Shown here one piece after another: positions 46,477 to 59,900 of a stretch of 64,000 nucleotides of DNA. The translations under genes and the position numbers were made by a program. The notes under the pieces were generated by a model. That model saw only the letters and a list, made by a program, of their open reading frames with translations. It had not been told where the DNA came from and did no database searches. Numbering within the stretch: the stretch's first letter is position 1; each line of letters begins with the position of its first letter. This DNA comes from Apostichopus parvimensis (lineage: Eukaryota > Echinodermata > Holothuroidea > Aspidochirotida > Stichopodidae): contig KN886237.1 in assembly GCA_000934455.1 (NCBI GenBank), positions 27,595 through 91,594 of the forward strand, written 5' to 3'.

Positions 46477-49400
46477 TGAGTTCTTTATTATTGACTTATG
46501 TGAACTGTATATGCAAGTTGTTAAAGTGAACTGCTTCTCTATTTAGAAGTAAATTGTTTTTAGTTTATATGATGTACGTTAACTGGAGATGATTGTGTGG
46601 TAATGGATGCACATTTGTGTAATATCTTCTGTATTTAAGGTCCAGAAATATCCGAGTCTAAGTAAATATGACCAGAGCTTACGATGTGTGTCTCATTCTT
46701 TGATGACAGATAAATTATGACTTAATAATACCTGACATCAGATATATCAGTGCAAGGACACTATGGGCAGGGTGAAGAGTGTAAATTGACAACATTCTAC
46801 CTTTTGCATAATACAGACACATATGTAATAATTTGCATATGTTAAATATTCATGATACAATGTTCAACTTGTGATTTGGAATTCACCATGATGAGAAAAG
46901 AAAGTAAGGAACTTGTGAACAGTCTAGCATGGCCTGTATGTATGATAAAATGCTTCATTCTTATGTGTGTTGTTATTATTGCACATTAATGTGCTTGGTT
47001 AATGTGTTTTAGTCATTGGGACTTTCCCTTTACTCATTACAGGTAATTGTGGGTCTAGGCATAGACTGAAAAGCACCCCATACTTACTACTACAGGAAAC
47101 TACTCCATTTAATATATAGATACATGCTGTTGAGTGTGCATTGTAGAGAATACAGGAAATATTTTTATTGCAGTCATTTTCATGACAATTTGTTGGGAGC
47201 CCTGTCATACACACATTGATTAACTGTATTCCTCTTACAATATGGAAATATTCATAGCAATATGTAAAGTGTGGGCAAAGAAATTTTCCATCGTCTAAAC
47301 TTTCCGAGTCGATTTTCCAGTTTTCATTTACTTATATAGTTGTATATAAATGGCAGAATTTTCTCATGAAATCCATTCCCTGCCGCTTTCTAGGTTGTAT
47401 TAAATGAAACTGGGTCGTGATCACTGATAACACGGTATGCAAGGTACTGTGGCTTCTGACTGGCCCCCCCCCAATGAATAGAAATGGCTATAAACCAACT
47501 ATGTAATAACTAAAATAACTATACAATAGCGCCTTTGAACCACTTTAGTTTATATTAGCGCTATATAAAAGTTTCTGATTGATTGATTGATTGATTGAAC
47601 TATCTCCACCAACTAACAGCTGGATAGCTTAGTTAGTGGAGCGCTGGGCTTGTAATCCAGAGGTCTCTGAATCAAATCCCATTCCAGCCATAAATATCTT
47701 TGCTCTTTCCAATTGTTAAAAATGTCCCAGTCAGTTTTCCAATATTGAAGTACTTATAATATTTAAAGTAGTAAGAATGTTGTTGGTGTGTGTACATTTT
47801 AATAGGCAATGAAAAGGTTAATGTCGATGACGAGGAATGGCCCTCTGAATAAAGTTTATTGTGAACGCTTGTGTTAGACTACCATTCTGTCCATGCAGCA
47901 TATACATGTATTGTACCATATAAGGCCACACGTACATTTAATAACAGAGAAGAATCAAATTTAGTTTACCTGGTTTATTGGTAATAACATAACAGGTCAA
48001 CATGGAGAACCCTGATATTTATGGATGGTATATATTGTGACATATTTCATGTATGATTCTATTTCATTTTGAAAGAAGCAAAATGTGAGGAAGGAATGCA
48101 TTAGATAGAACATGGAAATGTCACTTCAACCTGTAAGTAGATGTTTGATAACAGAGAAAGTTTGGGAGATGATTTTAAGGATAAGCTAAATGTTATTATT
48201 AATTTGGTAAAGGAAAAATGAAGAAGTAAATATAATATCAGTTGTTACTGATAGAGAATTTTCTGGTGTTTGCATATACATGAAGGTTTACATTTATATT
48301 GTGTTTGCCATAAATTTAGGTTAGAGAAGGGAAGGATGGCTAAGTTATGTTATCTACAGAGTTGTGTCAAATCAATGTTTATCATCGTCAAGTGAGTCGA
48401 GCTAAAGATTTTGAAATTAACGAGAGTAATTAATTTGTTGTCTTGGGAATACAAGTTTTCTTGAAGAATTGTGGTCAACAACCTGTGTAACTGTTGAAAA
48501 CATACGTTCAAGTACTATTTACTGTGTACACCTAAATACTGGACGAGCCTACTCCATGTCATGTTTTTGATCAACTCCCAGCTTGCAGATAATAAATATG
48601 TTAACATTCCATGACAACTATCAAAAAGTTAGTTACTGTTAGATACATACATGTTTAGTCCTAGCGAGTTTGAAGCGGTAAGGTTATGCTGTCAGGTGAT
48701 ATAGTCACGAATCTAATGAAAATAAGAATGCTGTTGTCCAAATCTCAATCCTAGTGTGAAAGATGCAATATTTGGTATTGTAATATAGTTCAAGTAGTGT
48801 GTAAAAATATGTTTATATTTAAACTTGACATTCGGAACGTTTCTTTTTCCTCTAAGGAAATTATTTTATTTGTACTGTTGATCATGTAGCGTTTTTTCTA
48901 AACATAAGAATTTAATTTGTTTTTTTCATAGTTTTGCATCGCTGACACCGTCTTTATTCACATTATGTCCATACGATTCGAGTCTAGCATGATGCTACCA
49001 TAAATTTCCACGATTCACAACGTCAATTGACATTTTCTTAATTTTAATGTCTTTTATTGTATTGTAGGACTCTTTTACAATATTATAATTACCCTTAAAG
49101 GTCTCTGCGGTTGTGCAGCCTATCTTTCTATCTTTTATGTATTGAAAGTAAATACATAACAACTCCGCCCCTTGATCAGGGTGTATTTCAAAAACAAACA
49201 CTGTTCGTTGCATTATCATGTGTAAATAAAAGCCCCATATTGTTATCGCTATTATTGATGGGACTGCATTGAGCTTTGCACTTCAATAATCTTAACAAGC
49301 TCTTGGGATTTCATGGCTTATCAGGAGTCGAACAAAGTTCATTAACACAATGCCATGTCAGACATATTTTGCTTTCAGTTTTGTTTCTAATACTTATACA

Positions 49401-50700
49401 CTAAAATCTTCAACACTAAAGTCAGTGTCAGTCGGTTTATAATTTAACATATTTTTGCCCCAATTACATTCTTCTATTTTATTATTGGAATTGTTTATTG
49501 TGTAGATTAGCTAATTACTTTAATTAGCAAACTCGCGTTACTCATATTGTTAATTGATCAACAACCGAATGATATATACTAAGGTACATACTAACTAACA
49601 GTTTTGTTAAATTGACAATATTTCAAACTTTTCGTTTTTCGAAATTCGTTTCGAAGGAGTAAAAAGGAAATAAGGTTTCTATTTTAAAAATAAAAAAATG
49701 TCCTGTGTTTGTTTACTTGTCTTGCAGCTTATATTTGTATTCTCTTTTCTCATTTGATCCCATTAAATAACTCCTGATACGGACAGCTCTGACCACATAA
49801 ATTTTTAACAAACGGTCTTAACAATGTTGCTTTCAGGTTATAGCTTAATGGATGTATGACTTTACGGGAGGGCTGTAGGTGACTCAAGGATTTATGAAGG
49901 AGAGGTGCTGCCCTGGGGTCATTGAAGCTGACTGTCATGTAGTGGGTATGGTGCAACCCCCAGAAATTAAAAACAATTAAATTAGGTCTCTATAAATTTC
50001 TCTATACGCAAGGTTGTGCTAACAAATGCGTTGCATAGTATTTAATAAGTCCTGATTGGAAATCATTTGGATTTGTACATGGTTAAGGACTCTGAAGAAA
50101 TAATAGAGATCCAACTTCAGACAAACCCAGTTGCTACATGACCACGAATGCACTTAGCAAGTTTCATCAGATATCTATTTGCTATTGAAGAGTCACTGGG
50201 GCAAATACATTGTTTGAACTACAGTTATCTAAAGTTTGGCTTCACCCCAGTGCTATAAGTTTAGGCTGTAAATGTTATTGATACCATAACAGCACTTTAT
50301 CTAAAGTTTGTTTGTCTTTGCCCCAGTGCTATAAATAATTAACAGATACAAGAGGTGATAGCAATTTAGTTTCGTTTTTAGAATTACAAATTCCTTCATA
50401 AAGATCACTCGACTGTTGTTAAATATTCTTTTCTAGTACTGTTCTTCATAAATAATATTTTTTCTTGCACTTTTATGTTATAGTTTCTTTACGAGTTGAA
50501 CTTGAAGTAACAAGACAACTGATGGAAGTTGAGACCATTGGAATGTCAACTTTCATGTACACTTCGAATTGGTTGTCTTGACGGACACAAAGTTAGGAAA
50601 CTAACATTAGTATTATGGTGCATCATAGCAATCCATTACATGCATTTCGTGCACTAAATATCAGAGGAGCCTAAAGAATAATGCTAAGAATTTTTAGTCT
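46477..50700. other. NCSTN 3'UTR and gene desert
   Basis: Downstream of the nicastrin stop no coding region is supported over 4.2 kb. AATAAA occurs at about 47848 and may end a long nicastrin 3'UTR, but earlier signals are possible. The stretch is AT-rich, with a GATT microsatellite at 47577-47598 and a tRNA-like relic next to it. Confidence 0.5.
47618..47690 (+). pseudogene. tRNA-Thr(UGU)-like relic
   Basis: AGCTGGATAGCTTAGTTAGT begins a tRNA-like region with a pairing D stem and an anticodon arm CTGGG-CTTGTAA-TCCAG (anticodon TGT). The acceptor arms mostly pair, ending TTCCAGCCA. The T stem does not pair and the B box is altered (GAATCAAATCC), so a working tRNA is unlikely. It may be a tRNA pseudogene or the head of an old SINE. 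Confidence 0.6.
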
Positions 50701-50705
50701 AAATA

Positions 50706-52380
50706 AAACAAAGCTGTTAGCAAACTGCTTATCCACTAAAGAACCTGTGTAAGAGAATTTGTAAAAGTGAGAGGGCCTGACGTTTCGATCCTAGCAGGAT
50801 CTTCTTCAGAGGCTGAATGACAAGTAACAGTAACAGAAGGGGCAAACACACACACAGAATACAGACAGGTTAATGAGCAAGGTGAACACAAAAATGACAG
50901 ATGTAAGAGGATTGTAGACAAGGGATGGAGAGAAGAAAGAAACCAACAAGGGGAAGAAGAGAGGTAGGAGATAAACTGTACAGGGACAAAGAGAGTATTA
51001 AGGGAAGAGGGTAGTGAGTAAATTAGAGAAGGACAAAAGGCAGAAAAGTGTGGAGAGAGAAGAAAAAGTGGGAGAGAGCTACGAGGAGAGGGCTAACAGA
51101 GGGGGAAACAAGGCGAGATGGGGGGGGGGGGGGGGCAGAAGAAAGGTTAGTCATGTCCTTCCTGAATGTTGAGCCCATGAAGTTGAATAGTGCGAAGGCG
51201 TTGCATGCACAGTCTCTCTCTGATTCGTACTAGGTCAGGACGGCTACCTAAGGATTCATTCCCCTGTAGTGACATCTCATTAATGGTATGGTTGGGAAGG
51301 TTGAGGTGTTCTCCAACCGGGGTCTTAGTCTTCATGGTGTTGACTGTGGATCTGTGACCATGGAACCGCTTCTTGAGGGTGGCTCTAGTTTCACCAACAT
51401 ACTCGATGCCGCAAACTTTACAAGAGATCAGATAGATGACATTAGTGGTTGTGCATGTGATGTGACCCTTAGTCTTGGGTGTGAGTTGGGTGCTGTGGCT
51501 GGTGATGGAACTGGGTTCAACACTATGGTGGCTGCAGACGATGTATCTCGAAGTACGATCACATTTGAAAGTACCATGCTGAATGTGTGTAGGGTTAGAA
51601 GTTGAACAGCAACACGCACAAGAAGGTCCCGTAGGTTGCGTGGACGGCTCGAGGGTGTCTATATCAAGTAAGGAGAATTTTGTGGTTCTTAGTGATGATT
51701 TGCTGAATATTTGGCTGGAAAGTAACAACCTGAGGGAGTGTCGTCGCAATCTCTTCCCTTTTAATCTTTCACTGCCAATTTAGATAATCTGGATTGGGAG
51801 CGGACTCTCTGAATGGCTTCACGCACCTTTCTACCACTATGGCCCCTGGAAGCAAGGTGTTTTTCTAAAACATCTGTATGATGAATGAAAGAGGAATTGT
51901 TAGTGCAAATGCGACGAAGACAAATTGCTTGACTGTAGGCAATTCCAGACTTGCAGTGGCGGGGATGGTAGCTAGAAGAATGGAGATACTGGTGTGTGTC
52001 TGTGGGCTTGGTGTATAAGTCAGTAGAGAGACAACCGTGTTCCTTGCGAACAGTCACATCGAGAAAGTTAACCTGTTGGTGAGAGTAATCAGAGGTGAAC
52101 TTAATGATGCTGTGGAAGGAATTGATGTGATTGATGAAGTTGAGCAGGCTTCATCACTGGTCTAAACGAAGAAGATGTCATCAATGTAGCGCCACCAGAT
52201 AAGAGGACGGCAGGGAGCTGTACTTAGCATGCGTTCTTCAAGGCTAGACATCAACAGGCAAGCAAAGGAAGTAACCATCCTGGTACCCATGGCAGTCCAG
52301 TGTATTTGAAGGTAATGCTTGTCCATGAACGTGAAGTTGTTTTTGGTGAGTACCTGTTGCATGAGGATGGCTCCTTCCTT
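50706..52380 (-). mobile_element. Penelope-like retroelement, 5'-truncated and broken
   Basis: On the minus strand, starting near 52380, come the end of a reverse transcriptase (KNNFTFMDKHYLQIHWTAMG, then WWRYIDDIFFV with the catalytic YIDD), a linker region typical of Penelope-like elements (DLYTKPTDTHQYL), a zinc-finger-like cysteine cluster (CACCC) and a GIY-YIG endonuclease (VIYLISCKVCGIEYVGETR, PVGEHLNLPNH) that ends at about 51147. The 3'UTR is pyrimidine-rich on the element strand and ends with a hammerhead-like motif and the AGCAGTTTGCTAACAG tail. The N-terminal part of the reverse transcriptase is missing, and the frame is broken in a few places, so it is inactive. Confidence 0.9.
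50774..50814 (-). ncRNA. Hammerhead-ribozyme-like motif in the Penelope-like tail
   Basis: On the element strand: AGCCT (stem I), CTGAAGA (core C-U-G-A-N-G-A), a GATCC-TGCTA-GGATC hairpin (stem II), GAAAC (core) and GTC (cleavage trinucleotide), then AGGCC, which pairs back with AGCCT. Stem III would be the minimal two pairs ACGT, which favours dimer action. One unpaired A before stem II departs from the consensus. Penelope-like elements are known to carry minimal hammerheads. Related copies are at 25495-25536 and 33787-33828. Confidence 0.55.
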
Positions 52381-53466
52381 TGCTTAATTTGTGTTAATCA
52401 GTATACAGCATTAAGTATACAATTTGTTGTCCTGTTTTAGGACATTTATGGCTGTGTATGTATCTGGGCATTTTTGTTTTCCGAGTCTAAATGCTAGGTT
52501 GAAAGATGCAATGTCACTGCTATAATGTATACTCCAAACTTAGGATCAGGGCGTTAATTGGCAGTTTATTCTGAAGTTTTAAATCTCGAAGTAAATAAGT
52601 CACACTTCATAAAACCGTAAACAAATTGACAGAAGAAGGCCAACAGGTTTACAGGGCCCTAGCGCCGAACAAGTTAATTATGGCAGATGTTACGGTGGCC
52701 CATTTTAGTGTGCGCAAAATGTGCAAAATGAATACATGATCATTATTCTACGAGAGCCGATAAAACGTTAGAACAATTGACTCTGTTTCAAAGAAAATTA
52801 TGATGTGAGATTATAGAAGTGATGTGTATATCATGACAACGATTTACTGATGTTAGACATGATGAAGTTTTAATCTTTAATGTTCAGGCCAGCACGACCA
52901 GTGAGTTATTGGCATCAGGAAGCAGGAATGTTTGTGTCGGCAGCAATTAAAATGAATGCTCTCATTTGCTCAGCTTTCACCAGATTTCACTAATATGTGG
53001 TGGGAATCATCCCCTTATACCCCGTCACCCCACCCCACAACGACCTCTTAGCCCAAGTAACAAAAATGTTAGTTGCGCACCTGCAACTTTCTACACTATA
53101 GGGTTACTTTTTATTTGATACCTTAGCTTTTGTTCCTTAGCCTATTCTTGTTGCTCTACCTTTCCCTTTCTACTTTCACACGCTTTTTAAATTCTTTCCT
53201 CTTTTTCTGAGGGACGTGGAAATAATGTTTTGCCAAGCGCTTTGGACGAGTTTTGCACCAGAAGCAATCTTCACGTGCTATGATTACGTTGGTAACAAAT
53301 ACATTGAGTGAGATGATGTGTTCTAGTTTCGTGACTTGTATGAAGTACTTAGACACTACTAGTTCAGCACAAGTGTTTATATGTTCCCGAAAATCTGGAG
53401 AAGGTTACCCAAAACCCGCCGCTTTTCCACAAAGGAATTTCATTTCTGGGATGGGGTACCGCAGTC
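52381..53466. other. No gene seen
   Basis: A 67-codon minus frame at 53156-53356 contains CFWCKTRPKRLAKHYFHV and a Lys/Arg-rich end; it could be an exon or a transposon relic, but no splice context or family was recognised. The rest shows no coding signal. Confidence 0.35.
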
Positions 53467-54567
53467 CAGGGGCGGCGATTTGTTTCAAATATTGGGGGGG
53501 GGGGGGACATTTGCTTGGGTGCAGACGCGTAGCAACTTTCATCCCCAAATTTTTTCGCACGCCTCGTGATATTTTGTATATTACTATCTAAGCGGAGCGC
53601 CACCATCGGTTGGCGCGCAGCGTACAAGAAAATTTCTGGTTTTGATAGCCCCCCCAGATCACCGGAAATGGCACTTCTCGGGCTTGAAAATGACCAACCA
53701 GATGTACACTTTTGCCTGAGAACCAAGTTTTTCCCAATATTTTTTTTCCATCCATAACCTTTTTCAAGATTGTCACCAGTCACACATCATATTCGACCTC
53801 TATACTACGTAACGGCCCACAATACCCGTCAGCCCCACCTTTCAAGGTTTTAAGCCCATTATTTGTTCAGAATTTGAATAATAAATTCACTTCAAAACAT
53901 GCCCATAATGTTGCACAAAATATCATCTATGGACAACCAATATAGAATAAAAAAACCTTCAACCCCTAACAGACCGGTCAAAATTGCACGAGTAAAGGGA
54001 AGTATGATGAAGAATGTTAGCCAGGGAAGTTTCGAAAATTCAGACACAGTTAATTTATTAGTGTACAAATATTAAAACCTCTTATAACGGCTACTATAAA
54101 ACTTCGATATCATAAAAAAATAAAAAAATATGCTCGAGGGGGGGGGGCGGCCTCCCCCTTTGCCCCCCTGGCTACGCGCCTGCGGTAAGAAATCTTGTAG
54201 GAAACAGGCCAAATGGAAACCCATTGAACCCATCTCGATGTGGATCATATATATGATTGTACGTACTAACACTCATACACAAGAGATGTAGAGACATTAT
54301 GATAATAATCATGAGTGACAACATGCTATACGGTCACAAGTCACAGAAACGACCACGAAGAGTCATTTACCTCATACAGCATGTGCTGGATGAAGTCTTA
54401 GCCACCGCCAAATATGATTTGGATAAATAATCTCATGCATTATTTTCTATTTATAGCCACACAAAAAGACCATGCCACCCAATCTTGGGGGGATATTAGA
54501 TACTATATCCCCCACCTAAAATATTGGGGGACATGTCCCCCCGTCCCCCCCATGATCGCCGCCCATG
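53467..54567. mobile_element. About 1.1-kb hAT-like non-autonomous element
   Basis: It begins CAGGGGCGGCGATTTG and ends GATCGCCGCCCATG, inverted ends, flanked by exact 8-bp CCGCAGTC copies (53459-53466 and 54568-54575). Inside are CTAAGCGGAGCGCCACCATC (shared with other elements here) and a second pair of inverted ends, GCAGACGCGTAGC near 53520 and GGCTACGCGCCTGCG near 54170, so it is probably a nest of two related elements. Confidence 0.75.
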
Positions 54568-56397
54568 CCGCAGTCCAGTATCCCCATATTGGGACGTCTC
54601 TAACTGCTTTCCCTATCAATTTGATTTTTTCGTTATATTGTTGAATTTGAATGTATCAGGGTAAGTTCATGACAAACCATACCATATCAATTGCAAAGAA
54701 TTGTTGTTACATACCAACTGCACTATCTAGAAGTGTAAAAGGGAGTATATGAACATTACCATTGGTTTGAATGCGAATATCCCCAGATAATAAGTATCAC
54801 CAAATCGAAAACAACTGACAGTTACCCATAACACGACACAAATATCACGAAGGGATGCTATCCCTACTGCAAAATAAATAACACAAGGTGAACAATGTCA
54901 CATATTATCTTACTGTTAAATGTCATGAGTCTGTTGAGATTATCATTATGGTGCTACTTTATCTGTGACACCGGATAATCTATTACTGCCAAGTTGAATG
55001 ATTGTCATCAATGGAATCAATTGTGGTAAATAGGTGTTTTTAAACTAATCGTAACTATAAGGGCTTCACATGGCCACGCTAAAACTTGCATATTCATGTT
55101 ATTAACAAACCTCCCAGAAAACTTGTAATACCTTCACGAATTTCACACAACCGAATTATAGCGACAAACTACCGTTCCCGATTCCAGTGGTATATAAATC
55201 ATTGTGCTAAAGGAGAATGCGAACAATGATCCGATACTAAAACGTTACATCACGTGACCTTTTCTGGTACCTGGTCATGATCCTCATAGCCAGCAACAAT
55301 CACTTGCGAAACAATATCTGTATATTACAAGCCAAAAGACAGTAGTAGCGACGTGACAGCTGGAGTTGCACTTTGCTGAAACGACCTTGCTTAAAGCTGA
55401 CTTCTAAGTAAGATATTTATCAAAGTAAAATGCTGCTTTAATATTGCAAATTAACTCCATAAAAAATCGACCTTTGTATGAGGCGCTTATCTGTTGTTTA
55501 CTTTGTAGAATAGATATGGCATTTCGGATAGACTGATGGTCGGGTGCACAAAGGGTAAATAAAGAAGAAGAAAACAAGTCGATAACCGAGCCACTCGATG
55601 CATTTTGTGTAATTGAGCTGAATGACTGCCTGCTTACGTGACTTACAAAAAAAAAATTGGTGAGTAGAATTCTTCTAGCTGTATCATGCCAATTGGCATA
55701 CACCGCTTAAAAAGCACCTCTTTATTATAAACAATATCTCAAAATATATTTAAATGAAAGCATATAATTTTTGTTGTTATATGTTGGATCGTCCATTTCA
55801 TACTATTTTTTAATATAGAACGAAAGAACCGTTCCATCTTCATTTTACATAAGTGGAAACTTTTCTTTGTGAAGTCGAACCATTATTGTAAACCAACTTT
55901 GTTTGTTTGTGATATCCAGGGCATGATCTTCACCGACAGGAATCATTGATTTCCAATATTCACTTTGACACTTTAGACTATCTCTTTTGTGAAACGTATA
56001 AACAATGTTTCATTGGCAGACAAATTTATATATGTCGAGAGTATTATCTCCTTAACTTTGTTTTTATTCACAGAAGTGAAGTTGTTGTTGCGAACTTGGT
56101 CACTTGTTACTTCACATTTGAGTTCTCCAGCTCCAATTGCAGGGAAGTTAGACAATGGCGGGCACACAACGCATTACAGTGTATGTCTATTCATATGTGA
56201 CGTTTATACCTAATAAGAAAAAAAAAAGCCATCAAAAGTGCCCATAAGTGGTGATAATATAGTTCTTTTTAAGTCTTGTTGACCTTGATTTCGATTAAAA
56301 CCATTATAAGTTCATGCCAATTTGGTTACATGATCGCAGCACAATAGTATGTTTGTGTATTTTAGTTCCAATGGGTGTGCAGAGTTCAAACATATAA
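54568..56397. other. No confident gene; possible short exon near 56.08 kb
   Basis: A stretch at about 56073-56180 is preceded by an acceptor (TTATTCACAG) and can read KLLLRTWSLVTSHLSSPAP in one frame before a possible donor (AGT|GTATGT). Its phase does not match the next recognised exon at 56983, so it is not assigned to that gene. Nothing else is supported. Confidence 0.3.
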
Positions 56398-56515
56398 GAA
56401 AGGAATTGTGTAAAAGTAAGTTGGCCTGACGTCAGGCCAACTTACTATTACACATTCTCTTACACAGGCTCTCTAGTGGATAAGCAGTTTGCTAACAGTT
56501 TTATTTTCTTTTGAA
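56398..56515 (+). mobile_element. Penelope-like tail with a perfect palindrome at its start
   Basis: The right part matches the Penelope-like tail (CACATTCTCTTACACAGG to GATAAGCAGTTTGCTAACAG). Its start joins head-to-head with an inverted copy of the same sequence: positions 56416-56445 are a perfect 30-bp palindrome around GGCCTGAC|GTCAGGCC, and 56407-56454 is palindromic with one mismatched pair. Confidence 0.75.
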
Positions 56516-56982
56516 GAAAGGAATTGTCTCAAATGTATTTTTGTTAATTAGATACAGGTTTCAACACTAAAATCCTTAACTCAAAACTAAAATGGTCGTA
56601 ACGAACGATTCACAGTTCAATTAAAAAAAAAAGGAAACATGTTTGTTAGCCAAACTTTATGTTCATTTGCCATATTGTACAACTGGTTTTAGTGAGCGAT
56701 GTAGTACTCGTAGTCTGTGAATACTTTAAATCCTGGACATATAATTCCATCATTATAATGAATAACCATTCAATGTATAATGACCAGGTTGTCGTCATGT
56801 TATCGGGAGCACACTGTTCGCTCCATTTTGGATAGGATTATGCATTGCAACATCATCACTTATTAAACCCTTACAAATACTTTTTGGACAAATATTCAAC
56901 ATCCGAGGTTTCAAATAAATAGCAATTATACAATACCATGAATATGTGTTTTGTAGATGTTTATGTGTCTCTTCATTATCAG

Positions 56983-59900
56983 ACTACAACATATATCTCA
57001 CGAAGCATCGGAAGGTGAAAAATGGCAGGTAAATGACGTTGCAGATATATCAACTAAGCTACTTATGTCCAGTTTTTACGCATCTGTTGACAACAAACTA
57101 TATGTGTCAATATATAGTGCCGAAGGGCAGGAAGTTCAAGAGATGCATAACATTGAAGTTTCTACCCAGACAGAACCACACGCAGTTCTTCTGACCAAAG
57201 ATGGATCCACACTAGTTGTTTGCGTTGGGATGAACATTCAGTTCTATAAGGCGAGCAATGGAAAAATTCTAAATACCGTGGTTTTACAGAAAGAGCCTTC
57301 TTGCATCTGCAGATGGAAGGACGTGCTGCTCGTGGCAACTGGTAATTCAATCACAATACAGACTTTTTACTTCGGTGCATTTCAAACAAAACAAGTAGTG
57401 TTACAAGATCTTAATCAAAGCGACTACCCTACCGACATGACGATGGTAGGAGACGTAATATACTTGTGTACAAAGAAATATGGCCAAGCTTTGTCGTATG
57501 ATCAAAATGGTGTCAAACTATCAGCTTTTAAGAGTAAAGATGAACAAAATTCCAAGGCAAATAGTATTGCAGTTCACAAGGAGAAGAGACTTGTCTTTAT
57601 TCTCTGGAACAAGTGTAATGTTCTTGTTTATTCGCATTTGTCTAACGAGAGCCTGTTCAGTGTCGACACTACCTGTTCAACTAAAGTGAGACTAAATGAT
57701 GATTACATGATGATATTAAAAGTCCCGGCGAACAACGAAATCCTGATATATGATGTGGTAAGTACTGCTTATATGCTGTGATACTTTCACGTTTTCATAG
57801 GCCTACTTTGCATATAAGAAAAGGATCCAGGATATACTTTCATTAAGCTCCTTTCATTCTTTATTGACGATTTCGTCGTAATATAAGTTTGTCACCTTGT
57901 TGACTATGGCACCGTCACTTATATCAATGATTTGTTCCGTCATCGATAACATAGGTAATTTAGATGAAAATTTCAGTGGACAATAATTTGTAAGTCAGTT
58001 ATTGGAGTCTTCAGAAAGTCACTGAAACCAAAGAAAATGAAATAATCCACTTTCATCTTGCAAACAACTCAAAGAAATCATTTATTGCTTATAAGAATGC
58101 ATATGATATTTTATCAGCTTGTAAGAATTCATATGATGATATTACTAGGTATTTACATGCTCATTACATGTGTGTAGCAACTGGAGGTTTATAAGGGTGC
58201 ATTCTCCTTGCATAGTTAGGGTACTATCATTTTCTGTTTAGAAAAACGTTACCCAACTTGAAATTGTGTGCCATTTTATATACCGGATAACACGTAAAGT
58301 ATCCGTCTAAGGCAGTGGTTCCCTAACTGGGGTGCATGAACCCCAATGGGGGTGCGTGAGTCCATCCCAGGGGGTTCGTGAGACGTTTCTGAAAGTAAAA
58401 ACAAAAGTACTTTTTGTAAAAAAAAGGGTAAAATCTGATATATCATGTAATTTAGTAATGTTCAAAAGTCGTACCTATCGACAAACTCTACAATATTACA
58501 CTATGAACTTGATCTTTACGAAGCACTGTTACACGTATTATAGTATAATAATGACTCACGAAATGAACTTGAAATGATTGCACCAAGGCACAATATTTCC
58601 AGAAATAGGAGCTTCTGCATATTATTGAAAACTTTACAAGAAAATTAGTAACTAGTTGTAATGTTAAGTGTGTTTTCAAGCTCGCGATATTGTGTTATAA
58701 CTACACAACAGTTATACCGTAAGCCAATTGACCTTTACAATTTTCAGTCATATTTGGTTTCAGTAATGTCAGCATTTTGCTCATAACTGTTATATTTTCA
58801 TTATTATGATCCAGGAGACCCTCATAGACTTCGCAATGCTTAAGAAAGAATTTCTTGCAACTCTTGAGAAGAAGGTTCGGGATGAAATCCTTACTGACAG
58901 AAAACCACACTACCCTCGTCAGAACCAAACATCAACAAAGTCATCAGATCCATCTGTCTTCAAAAGAACATTTAGCGGCCGAAAACAGAAAAAACGTCAA
59001 CAGCAAAAGAAGCTGTTAAAACTGTTTGATGAGTTACAGATAAAGTGTAAGTACATTTTGGTTTTCCGTTGAACGTACATAACAAGTATCGTATGTAATA
59101 AGACATGAACATTTTTCAGTGTGTTAAAGATTTGTTACATGTTAACTGATCCTAGATGTTGCATGGCACTTGCATGTATTCTTTTTGCACTCACCAAACC
59201 TACTTATAACTTAAGACTGATGATCCATGTCTTTTAGAGCACTACAGATACAAATTATTCCAGATCGTGTGTTTTACGAAAATGGAGAAAAAGGTAACTT
59301 GCCTTTTATGTCTACAGTTTTGCTGATCTCACGTTTAAGTTTAGTGCATAATGTCTTTTCTAGAACCTGTATTCCTTAATTGCTAGGTCAACTAGCGTAC
59401 CAGATTTCTCAAAATATGCGCTAAATAAAGATCGACCGGTAAAGGTATCTATTGAAGCATAAATTACGACGAGGCACAGAAAATTTTTCATAACATCTTA
59501 TTGGATGAGCTGGTAAAAGCTCGTGAGTAAAACATATAAATCTCAAAGTAAAGATATAGAAGGGATATTCCGTTGGCGCACCATTTAAAAATTGTAATAA
59601 CGAGAACGATATTTCAGTCGAGTCTGTTATAGTTGGAACCCCATATCAAATATGTTGCACTACTTCAAATGTCGAAATCTTGGGCTACTTCAGCAAGTAC
59701 ATCTCAGTGGGTTTTCATGTGGTGGTGCGTTAATGTTTTAAAACAAGTTTTAATTAGGGTACTCCAGTTTTATCGGTGAAATATTTAGCTTTCAATGTTC
59801 TGTAGTTCAAAATTTGAATCTAACACTTTCTTAAACATTATTTTCTTCTGAAAAGAAATAATGGAAATATTATATTTAATTAAAGCACATTCATATCAGC

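Noticed and set aside
47618-47690. Working tRNA-Thr gene
   Set aside because: The T stem does not pair and the B box is altered; it is more likely a relic.
51288-51605. Plus-strand frame of 105 codons
   Set aside because: It lies antisense to the GIY-YIG region of the Penelope-like element; a shadow frame.
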